64,000 bases of DNA from UBA6144 sp964399165. Lineage in GTDB: Bacteria; Bdellovibrionota; Bacteriovoracia; Bacteriovoracales; Bacteriovoracaceae. The stretch covers positions 99,998 to 163,997 of the forward strand of contig CAYNPO010000008.1 of the NCBI GenBank assembly GCA_964399165.1. Direction: 5' to 3'. Positions 52,112 through 61,331 of the stretch are shown piece after piece. A model generated the notes under the pieces. That model made no database searches. It was not told where the DNA came from and saw nothing but the letters and a program-made list of their open reading frames with translations. A program made the translations under genes and the position numbers. Each line of letters opens with the position of its first letter. Position 1 is the stretch's first letter.

Positions 52112-52824
52112 GGGTCATCGACTTGAATTGCGACATGGGCGAGCTTGAAGATGGAGGCGAGGACGCCTCCATCATGCCCTATCTCTCTTCCGCCAACATC
52201 GCCTGCGGAGGCCACGCCGGGGACGAGTCCAGCATGCGCAGGACCATCCGTTTGGCCCTCCACCACCGGGTTGCCATGGGGGCCCATCCCAGCTTCCCGG
52301 ATCGGAGCAACTTTGGCCGTACGGCCATGACGCTTCCTCCGTCGGATGTGGAAGCCACCGTCAAGGAGCAGGTCCTCGCTCTCAAGACCCTGGTGGAGGT
52401 TGAAGGTGGCAAACTCCACCACGTGAAGCCCCATGGGGCGCTGTACAACATGGCGGCCAAAGACCCCTTGTTGGCAGACGCCATTGCCCGCGCGGTCTTT
52501 AGCATCGATCCTGACCTCATCCTCTACGGACTCTCCGGCAGCGAACTTCTTCGGGCTGGCCAGCGCCAGGGCCTCAAAACCGCCCATGAAGTCTTCTCCG
52601 ACCGCACCTACTTGCCCGATGGAAGCCTCACTCCGCGTACGGAGCCGGGCGCTTTCATCACGGACCCGGACGATGCCGCCCGACGGGTGCTCCACATCTT
52701 GCAAAATCACACCATGCCCGCCGACACCGTCTGCATCCACGGAGACGCGCCGTCCGCCCTGGCCTTCGCTCAAACCCTCCACCAGGCCCTCACCGGGGCC
52801 AACATTAGGATAGCTCCCCCATGA
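52108..52824 (+). CDS. pxpA: 5-oxoprolinase subunit PxpA (LamB/YcsF family)
   Basis: The 238-residue protein starts MRVIDLNCDMGE and contains SANIACGGHAGDE, GAHPSFPDRSNFGR and KPHGALYN, the YcsF/LamB active-site motifs. With PxpB and PxpC it opens 5-oxoproline to glutamate using ATP. The ATG at 52108 overlaps the PxpC stop. Confidence 0.96.
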   Translation: MRVIDLNCDMGELEDGGEDASIMPYLSSANIACGGHAGDESSMRRTIRLALHHRVAMGAHPSFPDRSNFGRTAMTLPPSDVEATVKEQVLALKTLVEVEGGKLHHVKPHGALYNMAAKDPLLADAIARAVFSIDPDLILYGLSGSELLRAGQRQGLKTAHEVFSDRTYLPDGSLTPRTEPGAFITDPDDAARRVLHILQNHTMPADTVCIHGDAPSALAFAQTLHQALTGANIRIAPP

Positions 52825-53996
52825 AGAACTGGAACGTGCTCCTGGGCGCCGCCTTCCTTATGGCCACCTCCGCGGTAGGCCCGGGTTTCCTGACCCAGAC
52901 TTCGGTGTTCACTGAGAAGCTTGGGGCGAGCTTTGGCTTCGTGATCCTGATTTCGATCCTGCTGGATATCGCCATCCAACTCAACGTTTGGCGGGTGATC
53001 GCCGTGTCGGGCAAGCGGGCCCAGGAGATTGCCGACATGGTACTGCCGGGTTTGGGCAAATTCACCACGCTGCTGATCGTGTTCGGGGGGCTGGCCTTCA
53101 ACATCGGCAACGTGGCGGGCGCGGGCATGGGGTTCAATGCCATGCTGGACATGCCCGTGACGGCGGGGGCCGTCCTGTCGGCCGGTCTGGCCATCGTCAT
53201 CTTCCTGGCCAAAGACTCCAAACGGATCATGGACACCTTTGCCTTGGTGCTGGGGGCGGGAATGATCCTGTTGATCCTCTACGTCACCGCAGTCTCCGGG
53301 GCACCATGGGCGGAGGCGGCCGCGCGAACCGTGGTCCCGGAGCGCATCGACGTGCTGACCATCTTAACCCTCGTGGGCGGCACCGTGGGTGGATACATCA
53401 CATTCTCTGGCGGCCACCGCTTGCTGGATGCCGGAGTGAAGGGAGAGGCCCGACTGAAAGAAGTCAACGTCAGTGCGGTCTCGGGGATCCTCGCGGCATC
53501 AGTCATCCGGGTTTTCCTTTTCCTCGCCACCCTGGGCATCGTGGCCCAGGGGCTGGCCCTGGACCCCGCCAATCCCCCTGCCTCTGTCTTCCAGCACGCC
53601 GCCGGTCCCTACGGGCAGCGCCTCTTTGGCCTCCTCATGCTCTTCGCCGCCGTCACCTCCATCGTAGGTTCCGCCTATACGTCGGTGTCCTTCCTCAAAA
53701 CATTCGGAGAGGGCATCTCGCAGCAAGAGAACCGCTGGATCGTGGGATTCATCCTGGTCTCCACCGTCGTTTTCGTTCTGGTGGGCAAACCCGTGAGCCT
53801 ACTGATCTTCGCCGGCGCCCTGAACGGCCTGATCATCCCGGTGACCATGGGAACGCTGTTGGTCGCGGCCCGCAAACCCTCCATCGTAGGTGGCTACCGG
53901 CATCCCCTATGGATGCTCGCCATGGGTGGCCTGGTGTTCCTGGTCATGACGGCCATGGGGCTTTACACCCTCCACGGTTACTTCATCGCCGGCTAA
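52821..53996 (+). CDS. NRAMP-like transporter of the pxp operon (YcsG-like)
   Basis: A 391-residue, about eleven-helix protein with NRAMP-like first helix (FLMATSAVGPGFLTQTSVF) and repeated helix pairs (GGTVGGYITFSGGHRL). The metal-binding DPGN of true NRAMPs reads VGPG here, so manganese or iron transport is unlikely. In Bacillus a YcsG-like member sits in the ycsF-ycsI-kip cluster, and it likely moves 5-oxoproline or a related solute. The ATG overlaps the PxpA stop. Confidence 0.85.
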   Translation: MKNWNVLLGAAFLMATSAVGPGFLTQTSVFTEKLGASFGFVILISILLDIAIQLNVWRVIAVSGKRAQEIADMVLPGLGKFTTLLIVFGGLAFNIGNVAGAGMGFNAMLDMPVTAGAVLSAGLAIVIFLAKDSKRIMDTFALVLGAGMILLILYVTAVSGAPWAEAAARTVVPERIDVLTILTLVGGTVGGYITFSGGHRLLDAGVKGEARLKEVNVSAVSGILAASVIRVFLFLATLGIVAQGLALDPANPPASVFQHAAGPYGQRLFGLLMLFAAVTSIVGSAYTSVSFLKTFGEGISQQENRWIVGFILVSTVVFVLVGKPVSLLIFAGALNGLIIPVTMGTLLVAARKPSIVGGYRHPLWMLAMGGLVFLVMTAMGLYTLHGYFIAG

Positions 53997-54939
53997 AAAT
54001 GCGCCTGGGGAGAATCCTGGCCCCGCCGGAAGGTTTCAGCCGGTATTCCAATCCCAAGTACGTCGGCACCGCCACCGCCAGGGGCAACAGATAGTAAGCG
54101 GCCCGGTAACACAAAAGCGCCACCAAGATCGGGGCCGTGTGACCCGCTGGCCCTAACCGCAAGAAGACCACTTCCAGCACTCCCATTCCTGCGGGCACAT
54201 GAGTGAGTACGCCCGCCACCCCCGCCAAGAGTAGACCCATCAGCACCTCCGGATACGTCATGGGAACGTCCAATTCGCGCAGGAAAACGAAAAGGATGGA
54301 AGCGACAAGGTTCCATTGCACGAGGGACATGCCCAGCTGCAACGCCGCCACGGGCAAGCCGGGAAACGGAAGTTTGCGGCCCTTCCAAGTGAGGGTAGAG
54401 CCACGACCGCACGCCACCAGATAGGCGACCACTACCAAGAGGGCCAGCCCACCCAGGGCCACCAGTCCCCAGGGAGGCACTGGCAAGGCCCGCTGAAGTC
54501 CGGTGGGCCGCGAGAGAAGAAGCGCGGCCAAAAGCAGACAATAGCCCGACCAGTTGGCGGAGATGGAAAACAGAATGATTCGAAAGATCCGCCTCCGCGT
54601 GATTTTCCATCGGGTATAAAGACGGTAACGCAGCCCCAGCCCGCCCACCAGCGCACCGAGATTCAAGGTGAAGGCGTAGCAGACGAACGCGCTTCCCATG
54701 ATCTGGCGGGCCTGCAGGGGAGCTGTCCCCGAAAGGCGGTAACCGAGATAGTCGTAGCTCGACAGTAGAGCGTAATCGGCCACCACCAGCGCCAAGGCCA
54801 GGATGAGAGCGCTGCTTCGTACCCGCCGGAACCCCACGCGCAACTGGTCAAGATCCACATCGGCGAGGCTCTCCGCCAGGGAGGTCCCCACCCACGCCGC
54901 AAACGCGAGGCCCACTAAAACCAGCAACGTTTTTTTCAT
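53983..54939 (-). CDS. ybhN: YbhN-like membrane protein (lysylphosphatidylglycerol synthase TM region family)
   Basis: The 318-residue protein has eight or nine helices and the UPF0104/LPG_synthase_TM pattern (LNLGALVGGLGLRYRLYTRWKI, then GVAGVLTHVPAGMGVLEVVFL). Its position directly after a ClsB-like phospholipase D gene and an EEP gene mirrors the E. coli ybhPO(clsB)N operon. The ATG at 54939 overlaps the ClsB-like stop. Confidence 0.88.
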   Translation of the reverse strand: MKKTLLVLVGLAFAAWVGTSLAESLADVDLDQLRVGFRRVRSSALILALALVVADYALLSSYDYLGYRLSGTAPLQARQIMGSAFVCYAFTLNLGALVGGLGLRYRLYTRWKITRRRIFRIILFSISANWSGYCLLLAALLLSRPTGLQRALPVPPWGLVALGGLALLVVVAYLVACGRGSTLTWKGRKLPFPGLPVAALQLGMSLVQWNLVASILFVFLRELDVPMTYPEVLMGLLLAGVAGVLTHVPAGMGVLEVVFLRLGPAGHTAPILVALLCYRAAYYLLPLAVAVPTYLGLEYRLKPSGGARILPRRIFSRR

Positions 54940-56363
54940 GGCGTCGCCCAGAACATGAACCCCATGGCGGAAAGGCAAAGTATGAACACATAACCCAAGC
55001 TTCGCTGCAGGGAAAAGCGCAGGTCCACGAAAGGCCGCAAGAGGCGCAGCACGGATGCCCAGGACTCTGGCCTTTCGGCCGGGATGTCCCGCAAGGTGCG
55101 GGCATGGCGTCCTTGGCAAGCGCGCACCATGGAAAGCAAGCTTCCCCGGGCCTTCCACTCGGAGTGAAAGTCCTCTTTCCTCATGCCCAGGTGCTCGGAA
55201 AGCAGCCGGCATAAGGTGTCTTCTACGAAGGCAGCGGTGGCGTCGCCCGGTACGCCCTCCACCGTGAGGTTACTTTCGCTGTCGATCTTGAGGGAGCGGT
55301 TGTTGAGATTGGCCGACCCCACCGTAAGGAAGGTGCCGTCGGCCACCATGACCTTGGAGTGGACCACGATGAAGGTCTTCGGCTCGGGAAAGGTGTTGTC
55401 CGGATAGAGCATGGCCAAGCGTCCATGCCGGTCGGCCCGCTTCAGGCGGGCCATGGCCCGCTGGCGGGCACCGCCATAAACGGCGTTTTCAAATTTCCCG
55501 CGGTAGGTGCGAGGGAGCACCACCAGTACCTCAGGCCCCTCGGGACGGGCCAGAGATCGTTCCAGCTCGGCGATCACCTCGCAGCTCGAGAAGTACTGAT
55601 TTTCGATGTAGAGGTAGCGCTCCGCCGCGCGAATGGCATCCAAATAGAGGGTTTCGATGTGGCAGGCCTTGCCCGCCCAAGTGAGTGAGAGCCCGGCACG
55701 GACGTCCTCCAGCACCGGCACATCGATGTCCGGCCATAGGTCCCGAGCCGTGGCCGGCGCCTGTCCCAGGTGACGCTGCCGCAAATGGGCGCGGACGGCC
55801 TCCACCACGGGCCCACTCACCACCGTCTGGACATCATGGTTCGGGTTATAAGGCGTGCCATCGGGGCTTCGCCGGGGCGCCGAGGGCGAGTGCTCCGGCG
55901 TATCCCAGCGGTTGGTAGTGATGTCCTGGCCGCCCAGGAACGCGCACACCCCGTCCACCATGGCGATTTTTTCGTGGTGGCTTCCGTAAATGTGGGAATG
56001 TCCCACCTGGCGGTACTTGAGGTTTCGGGGGCCGAGATTCCACTTGAGACGGGCGAAGCGTTCGCGTTTGAAGAAGAGATAGGCCGGGGCCCGCCACGTC
56101 ATGATGTTGATGCGCAGGCGGGGTTTGGCCCGCGCGAGGTTATGGAAGAATTCGCGGGACTCGTTGGGAAGTCTGCGATCGATCCGGCGCAGGCCCAAAT
56201 AGGAATCCACCTCCCATCCCAGGACGTCGATGGATCGCTCCGCACGCTTGGCCACGTCGAAGAAGGCCCGAAAATACTGGTCACCGTCCACCAGCACGGC
56301 CAGGCGTGACACCCGTTCGAGACGGGCACAGTTGCGACCTTCACTCAGCACCGGCCCTTTCAC
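54936..56363 (-). CDS. clsB: ClsB-like phospholipase D/cardiolipin synthase
   Basis: About 475 residues from the GTG overlapping the EEP stop. Two HKD motifs are visible: SHHEKIAMVDG and VHSKVMVADGTFLTVGSANLNNRS, the signature of two-lobed PLD enzymes. E. coli ClsB makes cardiolipin or phosphatidylglycerol. The gene order YbhP-ClsB-YbhN supports the assignment; a C-terminal hydrophobic helix is present. A longer in-frame ATG exists at 56420 inside the upstream gene. Confidence 0.9.
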   Translation of the reverse strand: MKGPVLSEGRNCARLERVSRLAVLVDGDQYFRAFFDVAKRAERSIDVLGWEVDSYLGLRRIDRRLPNESREFFHNLARAKPRLRINIMTWRAPAYLFFKRERFARLKWNLGPRNLKYRQVGHSHIYGSHHEKIAMVDGVCAFLGGQDITTNRWDTPEHSPSAPRRSPDGTPYNPNHDVQTVVSGPVVEAVRAHLRQRHLGQAPATARDLWPDIDVPVLEDVRAGLSLTWAGKACHIETLYLDAIRAAERYLYIENQYFSSCEVIAELERSLARPEGPEVLVVLPRTYRGKFENAVYGGARQRAMARLKRADRHGRLAMLYPDNTFPEPKTFIVVHSKVMVADGTFLTVGSANLNNRSLKIDSESNLTVEGVPGDATAAFVEDTLCRLLSEHLGMRKEDFHSEWKARGSLLSMVRACQGRHARTLRDIPAERPESWASVLRLLRPFVDLRFSLQRSLGYVFILCLSAMGFMFWATP

Positions 56364-57103
56364 GCTGCCCCCAGTTCCACCGTCACCTCGAGGGGCAGGT
56401 GGTCCGAGAGGTGTTTCCACGGGGCCCGGCGCAAGACGTGGGCCTCGAGGGGCCGGGGCCCCCGCAGGAACACCCGGTCCAGCGACAACAGCGGGAGAAC
56501 CGCCGGGAACGTGGGAGGGTAGTTCCCGTGGAGTTGCTTGAACGCCTCCCTTGCCCCCAACTCGCGCTCGATGAGCGGGGAAACCTGGCGATTCCAGTCG
56601 TTGAAGTCCCCCACCAGGATCCAGGGGTGCCGCTCCTCCTTGTGCAACTCCCCCACCAACGCGCGCGCCTCCGCGTCCCGTGCGCGCTGGCCCAAGTCCA
56701 GGTGGGTGTTGGCCAAGACCAGCTCCGTGCCGGCCTCTTCCACCAAGACGGTGGCCTTGAGCATGCCCCGGGGTTCGGTGCCGTGGGTGGAGAGGTTCAC
56801 GTTGGACCAGGTCATGATGGGAAAACGACTGAGGATGGCGTTGCCGTGGTGGCCCTGGGCGTAGACCGCGTTCTTGCCGTAAGCGCTATGGGTCCAGAAG
56901 GTATCGGCGAGGAATTCGAATTGGGCGTTCCAGGCGCTTTCCCCGTCATGGTGGCGGGGATGCCGAAAACCCTGCACTTCCTGCAGGAATAGGATGTCGG
57001 CCTGCGTGTCCCGCAAGGCCGCACGGATCTTCTCCAGCACGGCGCCTCGGTTGAGGGCGGTAAAGCCTTTGTGGATGTTGTAAGAGAGGATCTTCAGCCT
57101 CAT
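56360..57103 (-). CDS. ybhP: YbhP-like endonuclease/exonuclease/phosphatase-family protein
   Basis: The 247-residue protein has the EEP landmarks ILSYNIHKGF, ADILFLQEVQG, THLDLGQRARDAE, ILVGDFNDWN and the final SDHLPLEVTV. In E. coli YbhP is the first gene of the operon with ClsB and YbhN and is implicated in cardiolipin metabolism. Its stop overlaps the GTG of the ClsB-like gene. Confidence 0.9.
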   Translation of the reverse strand: MRLKILSYNIHKGFTALNRGAVLEKIRAALRDTQADILFLQEVQGFRHPRHHDGESAWNAQFEFLADTFWTHSAYGKNAVYAQGHHGNAILSRFPIMTWSNVNLSTHGTEPRGMLKATVLVEEAGTELVLANTHLDLGQRARDAEARALVGELHKEERHPWILVGDFNDWNRQVSPLIERELGAREAFKQLHGNYPPTFPAVLPLLSLDRVFLRGPRPLEAHVLRRAPWKHLSDHLPLEVTVELGAA

Positions 57104-57115
57104 GCCGTCCCCTTT

Positions 57116-58180
57116 TTACGGGCCCAGCAGGTCTCCGAGCTTGGCCATATTCCCGGTGAAACCCGCGGTACGGGCGGTGGACCAGATGAAGTCGGGACGT
57201 TGGACTGAGATCCACTCCCCCCCGATCACCCGGTCATCGTTGCCCATCTCCAGGTAATAGTCGTAGGTCCGTTTAGTCAGCCGTTGCCCGGGCGTCCCCA
57301 GCACGGGGTCCCAGCTATTTCTGCGTAGGACGAAAACATAATCCACGGTGGTGCGGATCCGCTGTACTTTGCGTGTTCCACGGGCGGAGGAGCGCCGTGG
57401 GCGCATGTTGTCCTGAAGCACGGTGGACCTGTAGCTGTAGGCGATGTGGTTCCACACCTCCTTGGCGCGGTCGATGTCCGCTGTAAAACTTTCGCCCTTG
57501 AGTCCCAGCCGGTTGGTGAGGACCAAGTGGAAGGCCCCCGCGTTCATGTCCTGCCCACAGGCGTCGTTGCGCCGGCCATCCTCGTAGCAACGCCCTCCCA
57601 TGCGGGCGTAGCCCTCAGCGTTCTTGCGAAAGTAATGCCAGCTGAGGAGTGCTTTGATGTCGGAAGAGCCGAAAGGCACTTGGATGCCATCGGGGTTAGT
57701 CGCCACCATGGGGACGGGCTCGGGGTGGTTGGAAGCCGCCTCGGCCCAACCGTTGCAGATGCCTTCCCAGTCCGGCGCGTTTGGACGTGCGTACCGGGCG
57801 ATTTCGCGCTTGAGGGGATAGTCGTAGCTCCCGGAGTAGAGGTCCAGTTTTTCCGTGGGCGCCAACGTGGCGAGTTCTTCCAGGGTCATGCGGCCGGCTT
57901 GATCCCTCGTGGGCGAGCGCAGGTTGAAGCCGGTGGGACGACGGGCGTTCCAACGGTAGTTGATCCCACCCTTCTTTTTGGCCCAAAAGTCGCTGGACCA
58001 GTAGCGCTTAGGATCCTTAACCTGCCCCGCAAGGGGAAGCGCGCCTGACCTCCACTCCTCCACATTCATACGGAGCGGATCCGAGATGCGGGACCAGGCC
58101 CGTTTTTCGGTCAGATCCCCTCCTCCCATGGCGGAGCAGGCCCATGCCACCGCGACCAAACCTCCAAACAAGCTTTTCAT
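57116..58180 (-). CDS. exported transglutaminase-elicitor-like protein
   Basis: The 354-residue preprotein has a signal peptide (SLFGGLVAVAWACSAMG). Motifs in transglutaminase-elicitor order are visible: GICNGWAEAAS with C142, VPFGSSDIKALLSWHYF, AGAFHLVLTNRLGL with H218 and FTADIDRAKEVWNHIAYSY with D235/D237. This family, first described in oomycetes, crosslinks proteins through a Cys-His-Asp triad. Enzyme activity is inferred from the motif order. It ends 12 bases before the YbhP-like start and may belong to the same unit. Confidence 0.75.
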   Translation of the reverse strand: MKSLFGGLVAVAWACSAMGGGDLTEKRAWSRISDPLRMNVEEWRSGALPLAGQVKDPKRYWSSDFWAKKKGGINYRWNARRPTGFNLRSPTRDQAGRMTLEELATLAPTEKLDLYSGSYDYPLKREIARYARPNAPDWEGICNGWAEAASNHPEPVPMVATNPDGIQVPFGSSDIKALLSWHYFRKNAEGYARMGGRCYEDGRRNDACGQDMNAGAFHLVLTNRLGLKGESFTADIDRAKEVWNHIAYSYRSTVLQDNMRPRRSSARGTRKVQRIRTTVDYVFVLRRNSWDPVLGTPGQRLTKRTYDYYLEMGNDDRVIGGEWISVQRPDFIWSTARTAGFTGNMAKLGDLLGP

Positions 58181-58305
58181 CCGTCACCCCCGTTGCCAGG
58201 AGGGTAATGGTGGTGCGCCGCAGATAACCACGGATGTCGGTTGCACAGACCTTTGTCCTGATCTTCGTCATACTTTCGTCTGTGTTTTTGGGTTATTCTG
58301 CCCCC

Positions 58306-58725
58306 ATGAAAACCACCCTTCCGGCCCTTCTGTTGGTCCTCTCAGCCTGCACCTCGGTCAATCCCGCTGAGCGCGCCCATTTCCAGGAAACCCGCATGCG
58401 GCACGGTATCGTGCCGATCGAGGATCCCCAGGCGCTGGATAAACTTTTCCCGCAAAAGAAAGACGCCGCCAGCGTGGCACGGGGAAAACAGATTTACCAA
58501 AAAGATTGCCTCTCCTGCCACGGGGAGAAGGGACTGGGTGACGGCCCCCTCGCTTCAGAGCAGAAGGTCCGTCCGGCGGATTTGGTGGCGGCGGTGAAGG
58601 ACGTTCCCAATTTCACCTTCTACCTCAGCATCTCCCAGTGGCAGGGTAAAATGCCTGGCTGGAAGACGCCACACTCGTCCCGGGACCGCGAGGACATCGC
58701 CGCCTATCTCAAAACCTTCCGCTGA
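58306..58725 (+). CDS. lipoprotein cytochrome c
   Basis: The 139-residue protein has a lipobox (LVLSACTS) and one heme site, C68-L-S-C71-H72, with a candidate axial Met in QGKMPGW. It is a small membrane-anchored electron carrier at the periplasmic side. It converges on the next cytochrome-like gene with a 22-base overlap. Confidence 0.9.
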   Translation: MKTTLPALLLVLSACTSVNPAERAHFQETRMRHGIVPIEDPQALDKLFPQKKDAASVARGKQIYQKDCLSCHGEKGLGDGPLASEQKVRPADLVAAVKDVPNFTFYLSISQWQGKMPGWKTPHSSRDREDIAAYLKTFR

Positions 58726-59810
58726 GGCTTCGGGGCGATCATCTTGCGCAGTCGCTCCAGCTCCTGTTTCACGTCGTCGGGGATGTGGGTGCCAGAACTG
58801 CCGGAATAGCCGAATTCGACGAACTCCTCGTACTCCTCAAAGCACTTGCGGGCGTACGGCTGGTCCGGCCACCGGGTGATGCAAGCGCGTAGGTATGCGT
58901 CCGCCAGTGAATAGAAGGCATCGTAACCGGTGGCGCGCTCGCTCAAGGAGAGCCAGTAGAAAGCCTCCGGTAGATCACGCTCGGGCAATCCGGCCGACAA
59001 TAGCTTGAGTACTTCCGCCCGCAGCTTCGTGAACAAGACCACTTGCGGCCCATCCGCCATGAGTCCGAAACCCGGATCTCCGTTCAGGGCCTTCGTCACG
59101 GCCGCTCCCAACGCTCCCACCGTGCGGGGGGATCCGGCAAAGGTCTTCTCCGCCAAGGCCACGCCTTCTTCCCATTGGGAGATCAGGCTGCCGAAGCGGG
59201 CCCGGGGCAGGGCCTGCTTGCGCTCGGCCAGCCGCTTCCGTATCCAGGTCCAGTCGCGCCCCCTGTGGATGGCGAGCCTGAGTTCGTCGGTCAGCGCGCG
59301 GGCCAATCCATCGGGTGAGCGCTTATCGGGGGTGGCGAGGAAAGCGGAGAGGTATTTTTCTGCCTGGTCGGGGCGCCGAGTGACCAAGTGGAACTCTGCA
59401 GTCTCCAGGTCCGATCCAAACACCTCGGGCACTCCCTTCAGGATGCGCGCTGAGAATTGGTCCTGGGTGTGGCAGTTGAGGCAGAGTTCCGGCACCGACT
59501 TGAGCATCTGCCGGGCCAGGGGCTTGCTCCCCCGGGCGAATTGACGTCGCGTCTCGGCCAGCGTCTCCAGCATGATTTCGCGGACCACCTGGCGGCTTTC
59601 TTCCTTGCCCAGGAAATGGGTGCGGTTTTGCCGGAAGAGTTCTTCCATGCGCTCAAGACCCGCGGCGATTTCTTTTTGGCTCGCGGGGTCCGAGAAGCGG
59701 GCAGGTGACACCATGAAAGGCACCAGTCCTCTCAGCGTGGTCGCCACTTCAGCCATGTTCCGGTTCAAGGGCTGGGCCTGGGCGAGAAAAACAAAGAAAA
59801 AGAAAAACAT
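58704..59810 (-). CDS. exported cytochrome-c-like protein with one CLNCH heme site
   Basis: The 368-residue product has a short hydrophobic start (MFFFFFVFLAQAQ) and a single heme motif CLNCH (C110, C113, H114). The rest is helical and TPR-like (LARALTDELRLAIHRG), ending with an Arg/Lys-rich tail. It may be a periplasmic heme protein with a helical partner domain. No enzyme function can be named. Confidence 0.75.
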   Translation of the reverse strand: MFFFFFVFLAQAQPLNRNMAEVATTLRGLVPFMVSPARFSDPASQKEIAAGLERMEELFRQNRTHFLGKEESRQVVREIMLETLAETRRQFARGSKPLARQMLKSVPELCLNCHTQDQFSARILKGVPEVFGSDLETAEFHLVTRRPDQAEKYLSAFLATPDKRSPDGLARALTDELRLAIHRGRDWTWIRKRLAERKQALPRARFGSLISQWEEGVALAEKTFAGSPRTVGALGAAVTKALNGDPGFGLMADGPQVVLFTKLRAEVLKLLSAGLPERDLPEAFYWLSLSERATGYDAFYSLADAYLRACITRWPDQPYARKCFEEYEEFVEFGYSGSSGTHIPDDVKQELERLRKMIAPKPQRKVLR

Positions 59811-59823
59811 CGATCCTCCGTCG

Positions 59824-61224
59824 CTAGACCAACTCGTACTCTTCGCCGGGATGGGGAATGACCACGTCCAACAATCCTAACTCTCCCCGGAGCCGGTAGG
59901 CCAACGACTGGAGCGCCTCGGGCTCCCCATGGTTGAGAAAAATCTTGCCAGGAGGGCGTCTGAAGCGGGAGGTCCAAGCCACCAGCTCCCGGGAATCCGC
60001 GTGGGCGGACAACCCGTCCAGTGAGACGATCTCCGCCTCCACCGGCACGGCCTCATGGTGGATGTTGATGCGGTCAATCCCGTGCAGGAGCAGCCGCCCC
60101 TTGGTGCCCCGGGCCTGAAACCCCACGAAAGCGACGGCGTTGGAGCGATGGGGCAACCGGGCCCGTAAGTGGTGCAAGACCCGCCCTCCGGTCAACATCC
60201 CGGCGGCGGAAATGATGATCATGGGCCCCCTCTTCGCCATGAGGGCCTTGGACTGCTGCGGGGTGAGGACAGGAATGAAGCGGGATTCGTCCATGCTGGA
60301 AATCAGCTGCCTGCCATCGATCACCGGCCGGAGGTCGTCTTCATAACGGGTGTAAAGCTCCGTGGCCTTGAGGGCCATGGGGCTATCGATGTAAATCGGA
60401 ACGGACGGAATCTTCCCCGCGCTCTCCAAAGTGTTGATCATGTGGAGCAGCTCCTGGGTACGGCCCACCGCGAAGGCGGGGATCAACAAGGTGCCCTTGC
60501 GGGAGTGGACGCGTTTGATTAGCTCGGCCAGTTTGTTCTCCACCCCTTCAGGACGGTGGGCCTTGTCCCCGTAAGTCCCTTCCAGCACCAAGTAGTCCGA
60601 CTCCTCCACCGTGTCGGGCCCTTTGATGACCAAAGAGCGCTCCGAACCGAGATCTCCTGAGAAGGTGAGCAAGCGGTTATTCTCGCCGGCCCGGAAGGAG
60701 AACTGTGCAAAGCTTGAACCCAGCAGGTGGCCGGAGCGGATCAAGCGGAAGGATAGCCCCGGACACAACTCGGTCCACGCCCCCCGCTGCAGTGGTGTGA
60801 GGAGCCGGATGGCCCTTTCGGCGTCCTCTAGGGTGAACAGGGGTAAGGCAGGCCGATGTGAAGAATGGCCGCTTTCGTTGGCGTAAGCGGCGTCTTCCTC
60901 TTGGAGGTGGGCAGCGTCCCTGAGCATGACCCCCACCAAGGCGGCAGTAGCGTCAGTGCAGTAGACCCGCCCACGGAACCCTTGCTTGACCAAACGAGGC
61001 AGGTAGCCGCAGTGGTCGATGTGCGCGTGGGTGAGCACCACGGCCTCTATGCCAGCGGCGTGGGGCAAGTCCGCCCAGTTCTGCTCGCGCAGGCGACGTT
61101 CCCCCTGGAACAGGCCGCAATCGACCAAATAGCGCCGTCCCTGGTAGGTTAACTCGGTCTTGCTGCCGGTTACTTCCCGGGCGGCTCCCCAGAACTTCAT
61201 TTTCAGGCACTCGGCTTCCCCCAT
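59824..61224 (-). CDS. beta-CASP metallo-beta-lactamase fold RNase/exonuclease
   Basis: The 466-residue enzyme has the metallo-beta-lactamase motifs THAHIDHCGYLP, and the beta-CASP inserts and His motifs (LSAHAD, FLNHGEPEA), matching the RNA-processing exonuclease/cleavage group (YSH1/Artemis-like). A GGGAGG site precedes the ATG at 61224. It lies downstream of the D-lactate dehydrogenase-like gene on the opposite strand with an 107-base gap. Substrate is inferred from the family. Confidence 0.92.
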   Translation of the reverse strand: MGEAECLKMKFWGAAREVTGSKTELTYQGRRYLVDCGLFQGERRLREQNWADLPHAAGIEAVVLTHAHIDHCGYLPRLVKQGFRGRVYCTDATAALVGVMLRDAAHLQEEDAAYANESGHSSHRPALPLFTLEDAERAIRLLTPLQRGAWTELCPGLSFRLIRSGHLLGSSFAQFSFRAGENNRLLTFSGDLGSERSLVIKGPDTVEESDYLVLEGTYGDKAHRPEGVENKLAELIKRVHSRKGTLLIPAFAVGRTQELLHMINTLESAGKIPSVPIYIDSPMALKATELYTRYEDDLRPVIDGRQLISSMDESRFIPVLTPQQSKALMAKRGPMIIISAAGMLTGGRVLHHLRARLPHRSNAVAFVGFQARGTKGRLLLHGIDRINIHHEAVPVEAEIVSLDGLSAHADSRELVAWTSRFRRPPGKIFLNHGEPEALQSLAYRLRGELGLLDVVIPHPGEEYELV

Positions 61225-61331
61225 GGAACCTCCCGGTAGACCCCATGCTAGCGCCACCCTTCCTTGCCAAACATGACGGTGGTCATGTCCGGCAAAGGCC
61301 ATGTGCCTTAGTCTGGGAGGATGGAGGATTT

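Noticed and set aside
52988..54094. 368-residue plus-strand frame shifted within the NRAMP-like gene
   Set aside because: It is Arg/Gly/His-rich and shares the DNA of the transporter, whose helices and operon overlaps are intact.
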